Shown piece after piece: positions 57,022 through 64,000 of a stretch of 64,000 nt of DNA (its first letter is position 1; the number at the start of each line of letters is the position of its first letter). The stretch is from contig OZ231127.1 of the NCBI GenBank assembly GCA_965153355.1, forward strand, positions 100,874,001 to 100,938,000. Reading direction: 5' to 3'. The notes under the pieces were generated by a model. The model saw only the letters and a program-made list of their open reading frames with translations. It had not been told where the DNA came from and did no database searches. Position numbers and translations under genes: made by a program. This DNA is from Flaccisagitta enflata (Eukaryota > Chaetognatha > Sagittoidea > Aphragmophora).

Positions 57022-59121
57022 CTATTCTTGTAATCCCTGTGTGTCTACTATAATCTTTACAAAAGCTGTATCGTCCTTTACATACATTCTGTTTGACTCC
57101 AAAAGGTTTAAAGGAACAAATAATGGGCATCCAGAAGCAATGTTCATCTCTGAAACGGGTCTCTTGAAAGAGGACGAATTAGGATCTGGTCTGAATGCAT
57201 CAACAACATGTTCACCCGCAGGGCCTTGGTCCAAAAGCATGAGGGTGACCTTTTGCTTGAAAGACCACGTCAATAAAGCGTCATACCGACTCCTCATGAT
57301 TACAAAGAATAACGACATGTATTTGCCCTTGCCCATTCCGTCGCCATTTAAATAAATCCTGAAATTAAAAAAATCAAAAATTAGAATGTGTGCTCGCAAC
57401 TTGGGTTATAAAATCTTCCAGAAAAATATGTATAGCTGGCAATATATAACAATAAGATCAACATCATTGATTCATTGGCCTAATGCCTCATAAACAAAGC
57501 TCTTGCTCTTACCTGGCACACATCTTATATCCAAATCTGGAAGTGAAAAAACATGGAGAGTAGATGCTGGTTTGCGTTCCACTCATGGCATCTTGCTTCT
57601 TTTTTGCAAAGTCACTAATTTTCCACACCAGAACTCCGTTGTAGGAAGTGCACTCCATCAATTCTGATCTCCTCAACTGATCGGCCAGAGCAACATCTTT
57701 CAGAGCCAAAGCATGTTCCAATTGCTGATAACAAGTATAAAACATTGATGAAATTTTTAATCATGTGCACGCGACTCTACAACCCACTCTGTCCGTCTTT
57801 TGGTTGGTTGGTCGGTCGGTCGGTAACACTTTGCTTTTTCGGCGTTTGTGGGCGGTTTTAGGGTTACTGCTCCTATCCAACTGCTTGGTAGAACTATTTC
57901 ATCACTGCCCCTGCCCACCCACTAGAATAGCCTTGTATACGGCCTTTTTTAGGATAATACTTGAATATAACCATTTTTTACTTGCGTGCTATGCGAATCT
58001 ACACTCCACTTAGCCAATTGGTTTGTCTGTTGGTCTGTTGGTCACATTTTACATTTTTTATTCATTTTATTCCTACTAAATTTTTTTTTCAGTCCATTAA
58101 GTCATTTAACGTCAAATTAGACCATTTTAAGTCAAACTACTGATTTTAGATCAATTTAAGTCCATCTAGGTCATTTAGATTCAATCTTACAAATTTTTGG
58201 TCATTTTAGATCATTCTGGGTCAATTTAAGTCAGTCAAAGTCATTTTATTCACTTATGGCATTTTAGTCATTTCAAATCAATAACCACACCCACCTGAAT
58301 CTTCCTTTCTTGGGCTTCTCTTGATTCACTTTCTTTTCTCCTTTGGTTGTCAATTTCGTTGATTTGGGTCAACAGTCTATCCAAAGAAACATTCAAAACC
58401 ATCGCCATTTCTTCGTACTTGTCTGCCTTACGAAGGCACAATTCAAGTTTTTTCATAACCATACCACTAACATCCTCCTTTGAAGCAACAGCAACAGTGG
58501 TTGGCGGAAATGACAATGAACTTGCATTTAACAATGGCGTGGAATCAGATCTGACTATAAGTTGTTGTTGACTTTCCAAAGTCTGCATCTGTGTGGAAAG
58601 ACGATGTACTTCCAATTCTAAACTGGCGCTGTTGTTATGGTTGTTGTTACTTTTGGAGGCACCGGCTGATAATAAAACAGTATTGACAGCAGCCCCATTG
58701 GCACTGTGTTGATGCAAAAACTCAATCTGTTTTTCATTCATTTCTTGGCTCATTCCCAACCTAATTTTTTCCATATCTTCCATTTCCAAATCATTTTTCA
58801 AAGGTCCACTGGATGGCCGCTGTTGCAACCCAACCATTGACACATTTTCCTTGTTCATCCTGGATTCATTTGATTTCTCTAATCTCACAACTCGTTTGTT
58901 TAAATACTCCATATGATCATGGCAATAATCTCTGTTATGAGCATCAAGACTTTCTCGGTTATGCCACTGTCCTTGACAACCAAAGGAACATTTTTGTCCA
59001 ACTTTCCATGAGGCTGGATTGGAAATGCCAACAACGTCTTCATGTATGTCAGTGATATGAATGCCATTGCTCTTGTTGTCAGAATTACAAGCTTGAACAT
59101 GCTTGTCCATGTTCATGAAAT
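57022..59121 (-). CDS. TNF-receptor-associated factor (TRAF), C-terminal part, three exons
   Basis: Exons are 59121-58295, 57724-57513 and 57358-57022. Donors and acceptors are GT-AG: AG|ATTTC in, CAG|GTGGGT out, TTATCAG|CAA in, GCCAG|GTAAGAG out and TTTCAG|GATT in. Phases fit at both joins. The first exon has one zinc-finger-like segment (KCSFGCQGQW..LDAHNRDYCHDH) and a long coiled coil. Exons 2-3 encode a clear TRAF-C/MATH domain: YNGVLVWKISDFAKKKQDA, FTSRFGYKMCARIYLNGDG, SFKQKVTLMLLDQ, PVSEMNIASGCPLF, VKIIVDTQGL and a TAG stop. TRAFs bind receptor tails as trimers through this domain and signal to NF-kB and MAPK pathways. The RING and other zinc fingers are not found upstream in the window before the HELQ gene, so the 5' part lies farther away or is lost. 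Two family A elements fill intron 1. Confidence 0.85.
57757..57948 (-). mobile_element. Family A copy in TRAF intron 1
   Basis: TTTTTAATCATGTGCACGCG, CTACAACCCACTCTGTCCG, (GGTC)n, CACTTTGCTTTTTCGGCG, CACTAGAATAGCCTTGTATA and CGGCCTTTTTT. Confidence 0.75.
57976..58290 (-). mobile_element. Family A copy with AAGTCATTTT core in TRAF intron 1
   Basis: TTTTTACTTGCGTGCTATGC, ATCTACACTCCACTTAGCC, GGTCACATTTTACATTTTTT and a degenerate GTCATTTTAAGTC array that runs to the 58294 splice donor. The left end is missing. Confidence 0.7.
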
Positions 59122-59390
59122 CTATTGGCGAAAAACAGTACTTATATGCAACAGGTCACTGTGGGCATTGATTTTCAACATGGGCAGCCAAATCAAATCT
59201 GAGCAATAGTTTTTGAAATGGAAAAACAAATTGTTTGGTGCACTCATATGTTGGTTAAAATAAAAGTCAATAAATATGCAATAAATCTACCAAAAGAATA
59301 TCATTACTTGCATATCAATAAATGTGCTTTCCAAAACATGTCACACCATCAAATCTTCAAAATTAAATATTCAGCCGATCCATCTGTCAT

Positions 59391-62237
59391 TTATTTTCTC
59401 CTTTTTGGTAACTTGCCATCTCCGACACTGAATCGATTTGATTCCCTCATCTCTTCAGCTTCTTCCTCAAGGGCCTCCACTTTGTTCTTCAAAATCATCT
59501 TGGCCGATTCAATAACATCCAACGCCTTGGGATTTGACAGGAACTGAATAGCCTTGGTTAATTGCTGGGGCTCAGCATTGGCCACATCGGCAATTTTCTT
59601 AAAACCTGCGTTCAGAAGCTGCTTTGCGCGACCAATTTTCACACCTGGTATTTCCATGAGTTGGTTGAGAGTTGGATTGGAGCATTGAGTCAATCGCGGA
59701 ATAAAATCTTTTAATAGCAATGGATATGCCCAAAACTCTTTCAACTCTTCCGTGAAATGCATCACGCAAACAGAAAACGCAGACGCTCTTTGAAGAAGTC
59801 CTTGAATGAAACCTCTGTCGAGAGTAAACTTGGCTGCTACTTCCCAAATGGTTTTCTCAGCCATCAAATCCCGAAGCACGAGTGTCAAATAAAAACGAGC
59901 TATAATCATATCATCTACTTTGGACGTGGACTTGGTCACACCACGAGCACGCATTGCCAAATGCGACTCTCGAACACCTATAAACTCAGCCGCTTTAATT
60001 TCAGTGGAGTTGAGGCAGCTGAAAGACTCAAAATAAGTCATCCATTGAGGCTTAACAATGCTTATTGCGTCATAGGGAGTAACCAGATACAACAAATGAA
60101 TTGTACACTCAAGGTTCAAATTCTGTAAATTGGCCTTCAGATCGCTGTATAGTCGTTGAGACCAATCCACATCCACACCTCCTTTGTAAGTGGCTTTTCC
60201 CAAAGCAGTGACTCTTAAAAATTGACCACAAGGGTCTTGTACCAAGGCTGCGTCGGTGGTGTTGTAATGGCCATTGCTGCCGCTGCTTTTGGTGCCACCG
60301 TCACCCAATTTGGTACTCTTTTCTTTCAAACTGTTTTGTCCCTTTTCAAAGCCGATACTTTTGTTACCATCAATGGGCAATGTCATGGAAGAAGGAAGTA
60401 TGTCGTCATTGGTGACAGAATATGACAAATTGTCAGGATTTAGGAGATTGTCAGCGTTTGTTGTTGTTGTAGGTGACTGTGAGGGAGTGGAAATCTGCTG
60501 AGAATCATCATCGTCCACTTTCTTTGGGCAGCAAATGATCAGTTGGGCAGTAACCAAATCCTGGATGGCTTTGTCTGCGCAAACAACAATATCCACGCCC
60601 AACTTATCTTGCTGAACGTGCAACAACGTCTTTTTTAGGAAAGACACAATGGATTTTCGACACTGTGTAATTTCCAAACCCACGCAAGACAGCACTAGCT
60701 GTTTCATGTACTCTTTGCCGCCACCGTCATATCTATTGCCATGGGCGTCCTTCAAATCCTGACGCAAGACTGCCGCTAAACTACTAACACAGTCGTCGTA
60801 GGATCCAGAAACAATCTTCATCACTTGGGCATAATCTTTAGGCTGCGCAATCAAATAACTCTCGCCTGAGTCGTCAATCCCGGCTCTTCCGGCACGACCC
60901 ACCATCTGCTTGTATTGACTTCTTGTAATAGGAGACAAACCAACATAAGGAGACCTGAGGATTACTCTTTTGGCGGGTAGATTAACGCCAGCAGCAAGAG
61001 TTGACGTACAAGTAAGAATAGAGAGAACTCCGGCACTGTACGCTTCTTCAATCAGACGACGCTCACCAGCTGTTAACCCGCTGTGGTGATAAGCTACGCC
61101 ATAAGGGAGAGTCTTTTTTAGGACAGGGCAGATTCCCCCTGGAGTCTCAATCAGGAGATTCTTGTATAAGTCTTTCCGCTCCTCTTCCCGAATCCGCCGA
61201 AGTTTATCTGGCATAGCACTACAAAGCATCACCGCAACATTTTCACAATTCTTTTTGCTGGCGCAGAATATCAGACATGACTTCTCTGGAATCACTTCAG
61301 AAACCAAACCCTGGAGGTGGTCTGGGTCAAATTTTTCCATCTCTTCACTGTATGGAAATGTAATGTATCTGCTGTGATGGATTTTATCCTCTTGGGTAGT
61401 AGCGCAATTGACGGCTGGCGTGGACTCCTTTGCCACTTCATATATGGACAAACCAATTTTGATGTATTCTACCAACTCAACCGGACGAAAGTTGTTTTCA
61501 TAAACTTTGGCGCGCAGGAAAATCTGCAAATCTTTGATGTTGCTCAGCGTGGCAGACATGCCAACAATCTGCGTCCCTTCACAACAGTGGAGAACTTTGG
61601 TCAACATGGTCTCCAGCAAAGCACCGCGAGACGTTCCATCACCAAGCATGTGCAGCTCATCAATCACAAATAATCAAATTTCATTTTGTCTTTTGCCATT
61701 TTCAATGAGAGAGTTAAGTAGCGAGGCGGCTTTTTCAATGGTGCAAATGAATATAGTTTTCCGTTTGCGTTTCTTCCGCGGTGGAAAGGAGCCTTTAGCA
61801 CCAGCATATTCCTCCACAGAAAATCCTAAACTGACGGAAAATGGCGCCAAGGCTTTTACTTTTTCTTGGACAATGGCCACATAAGGGAGAACAAAAACCG
61901 CATCTTTGCGATGAAGCAAAAGCTCACGTAACATGAGAATTTCAGCCACCAACGTCTTACCGCCAGAAGTTGGCAAGCTGTAAATGAGATTCTCCTTCTC
62001 CTTTAACCCATTCAATGACAAACACTGCTCTTGCCACTCATACAACTTCAATATTTTCCTGTGCTGTAGGAACAATTGTTTCACATAGAGGCTAAGTCCA
62101 AAAAACGGTCCATAATTGTCTTCAATGGTAGAATTGTTGCCCAATTCTAACTCATCATCATCCATCAGCTTGTCCATTTTATGCCAACTCAAATGATTTT
62201 TTTCTTCGTAATCTTGGGCGAAAGCTAGCGGCAACAA
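59391..62237 (-). pseudogene. HELQ: HELQ-type superfamily 2 DNA helicase, frame broken by one TGA
   Basis: Two frames, 62237-61674 and 61673-59391, form one intronless reading frame apart from a TGA at 61676-61674. The first in-frame ATG is at 62177. A possible acceptor (CCGCTAG) lies upstream, so an earlier exon is possible. HELQ is a 3'-5' helicase that acts on stalled forks and in double-strand-break repair. Visible motifs: Q-like KLYEWQEQC; I PTSGGKTLVAE; Ia VLPYVAIVQEK; II DELHMLGDG; III GMSATLSN; IV CLIFCASKKNCENVA; V LAAGVNLPAKRV; VI QYKQMVGRAGRAG. Winged-helix, ratchet and helix-hairpin-helix regions follow (LMEIPGVKIGRAKQLL). The broken codon aligns with the Gly just before motif II in human HELQ, so one base change would suffice. 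All other motifs are intact. The N-terminal region typical of HELQ is missing. It could be a recent pseudogene, a polymorphic null allele or a sequence error. Confidence 0.85.
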
Positions 62238-62606
62238 TGCTTAGCTTTTACCTATTTTTAGGCGGACCCCTGAATTTGGTTGAAATTCTTCTTTATGGCC
62301 TTTTTAATAATAATCTTTTGCTTTTCAGCCTCGCTTGGGATGATACCAAAACAAGTGTCTAGGCAAGTTTTTATTTCATATCTTCATAACATTGTTTATC
62401 AACCTAATTCCAGCATTTAATCACATTATTGAAGTCTTTTAACATCACATTTCATACCTTAAAAATGTTCAATAGATTCAATCAAAGCTTAATAAAAACT
62501 TGTAGGATTATAGCAATATAATCGCTGCATCAAATTTAATCACTGTTTAAAGTTTTTAACGTTCATAAACGCGGTTGCATTAGGCCAACAATGTAGATCA
62601 CTTGTC
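62238..62606. other. Intergenic, no recognised feature
   Basis: AT-rich spacer between the HELQ-type gene and the next minus-strand gene. No promoter element could be assigned. Confidence 0.5.
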
Positions 62607-63526
62607 CTAATTTTTGTTTATGCCAGCATTGCCACAGGGCAACAACATTGTGTTATGAATGATATAGCATCCACATTGTGGTTTTTCTTCATCAAGAGTA
62701 CGCAGGAAATCTTCTTTTTCAAACATCTTCTTTATTGCGTTTCCACTGAGAGCAATATGTCTCTTTTCCACCCAACGGGTTGTTTCTGTGATAATGCAAA
62801 AAAAGGTTCTGTTTTTTTTACAAATAATGCTTAACAGGTTCAGAGCTTATAAATTATATTCCAGGGTGATAGAAAAATATGAAATTCCATTTAACTTACC
62901 AACAAACGTATAGTCTCCATTGGGGGGTAGCATGAACACTACCCTAGGTTCTTCTCCATGGTTTTTGTCAGGCTTCTGGGCACTCACAGCTTCAAACATT
63001 TCAGGATATTTCGCCATCCACTCATTCACCCGGTTTAGACTTGATGAATTTGTTGGTCTGCCAGGATCCTCGGCCTCCATTTCCTCCCTGTCGGCGTTAA
63101 TGCTCACCATCTCCATACCGGCATGAGGCTCACCTCCTCCTCCTCCTCCTCCTCTTCGCTTTCATTGGATGCGGTTTCGTCTTCTGACAATTCTATACCA
63201 TGTTCAGCATGTAAAACGGTTTGGTCCAACCTCTTGAACGTGAACGGGTTGAAAAAAGCAATTGAGCCATCTTCATCCAACTTTTTGAGAGTATCCAAAA
63301 AGTTAACAATCTCGTTAGATTGAAAAACAATCTGGTCGGAAAAGAAATGCCCAACACAATGGTAGCCTTCAGGCGCCCTCCATTGGGTTGGCATATCTTC
63401 AATAGACCCTAAAATTGCGCGATGGGGTCCCACTTTGTGAAAATCGCTGTCAGTTTCTTTTGTGACATTTTCAAGCATAATGCAATGATGTTTGTCTAAA
63501 ACAATCGTTCTACAGAATGAATCCAT
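62607..63526 (-). CDS. Unknown acidic-run protein, paralogue of the 53900 gene (intron-containing)
   Basis: ATG at 63526 (MDSFCRTIVLDKHHCIML), directly after a TTTTTGCAG acceptor-like sequence. Blocks: FFSDQIVFQSNEIVNFLD; AFFNPFTFKRLDQTVLH; a Glu run encoded by GAG repeats; VNEWMAKYPEMF; RVVFMLPPNG; a donor G|GTAAGT at 62899; an acceptor ATCACAG|AA with the exon resuming at 62785; then ETTRWVEKRHIAL, KKMFEKEDFL and a TAG at 62607. The splice junction recreates the FVET..EKRHIAL block of the 53900 gene, which strongly supports this intron. Near 63105-63135 the Glu-run frame and the following frame are out of phase. A short unrecognised intron, or an indel in the GAG repeat, is needed to join them. 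Family unknown. Confidence 0.65.
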
Positions 63527-63671
63527 TTCTGCAAAAACAAAATAAAAAAAAAAACACACAAAAAAAAAAAACAGGAAATTAGGCATAATCAATAAAAAAT
63601 TTACATTTGCCAATTAGTCACTGTTTCTTTTTTTGCAACATTCCATTGTCCTCTATTATGGCTAAAAGCGA

Positions 63672-63926
63672 TTAAACCGTGATAGGAGCCTCACCAAAGG
63701 TTCTTGTAAACTTGTAGAATGCTTTCACCATGAGTTCGGCTTCGTCCAACCATTTATCAACCATTGACCTATCTTTTCTGGATTTTGGGCTCAGGTTTTT
63801 TGGCTCATCTAGATTTTGAATTCTTTTGTTGGAATATTTGGCCTTACGCCAAACCAGGGTCTGATTGAAGGTTTTCTTATTCTTATCTTTTATCAACATG
63901 ACGTGAATACGATTTTGAGCCGCCAT
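63672..63926 (-). CDS. Unknown small basic protein
   Basis: ATG at 63926 (context GAAAATGGCGG) and a TAA-type end near 63675, 84 residues, 5' flank intact. It is Lys/Arg-rich in the first two thirds (KDKNKKTF, RKDRSMVDKWLDEAELM) with a short hydrophobic C-terminus. It lies on the same strand as, and about 150 bp upstream of, the 62607 gene. It may be an independent small gene, or a 5' exon of that gene. No family recognised. Confidence 0.4.
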   Translation of the reverse strand: MAAQNRIHVMLIKDKNKKTFNQTLVWRKAKYSNKRIQNLDEPKNLSPKSRKDRSMVDKWLDEAELMVKAFYKFTRTFGEAPITV

Positions 63927-64000
63927 TTTCAGTCCCCATTTATGGAAAGATTGCTCATCTTGATATCCTTTGACTGAAGCTTGAAAGCATTCGGCGTCAT

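Noticed and set aside
61674-61676. TGA read as selenocysteine or a reassigned codon in HELQ
   Set aside because: HELQ is not a selenoprotein, no downstream hairpin element was recognised, and TGA ends other frames in the window.

Overview
The window looks like nuclear DNA of an invertebrate animal; the phylum cannot be set from sequence alone. The evidence is a TRAF-family signalling gene with GT-AG introns, a HELQ-type repair helicase, a C19 ubiquitin-protease domain, a possible XK-related membrane protein, abundant dinucleotide microsatellites, and a very heavy load of small transposable elements. It is not bacterial: there are no operons, and the coding exons are separated by long repeat-filled stretches.

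From 1 to about 48 kb the window is mostly repeats. Two dispersed families dominate. Family A has one end reading roughly AACAAGGCCGGATACACGG followed by GTGGGCAGGGGC. Its other end is a GACC/GACG tetranucleotide run, then a palindromic hairpin (AGTCGCGTGCACGCGACT) and a short A run. Many copies carry a minisatellite core. This is the layout of non-autonomous Helentron-associated elements (HINE, DINE-1 and bivalve 'pearl' type). Family B has a GC hairpin (CGGCCCC-GAA-GGGGCCG) next to about 20-bp GAGGCTCAAATCCCAGCCTT-like tandem repeats, and forms higher-order arrays at 27.1-29.7 kb. Other elements are three inverted-repeat elements with apparent TA target sites, one further long-TIR element, and hAT-like GGAAGC-rich elements. 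Only three protein-coding remnants sit in this part: an XK-like membrane ORF at 12 kb, a retrotransposon gag-like ORF with a poly-Asn run at 19.5 kb, and an endonuclease-plus-ubiquitin-protease ORF at 32-34 kb.

From 48 to 64 kb the minus strand is gene-rich. It holds several genes of no known family (48.0, 49.6, 52.1, 53.9, 54.8, 55.6, 56.2, 62.6 and 63.7 kb), a TRAF gene (57.0-59.1 kb) and a HELQ-type helicase (59.4-62.2 kb). The HELQ frame is interrupted by one in-frame TGA just before its DELH box. The unknown genes at 53.9 and 62.6 kb are divergent paralogues over their whole length. Those at 48.0 and 49.8 kb share a Cys-rich/RRKK motif. The acidic, Cys-rich and coiled-coil character of these co-oriented genes suggests a lineage-specific cluster. 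Their function is unknown.
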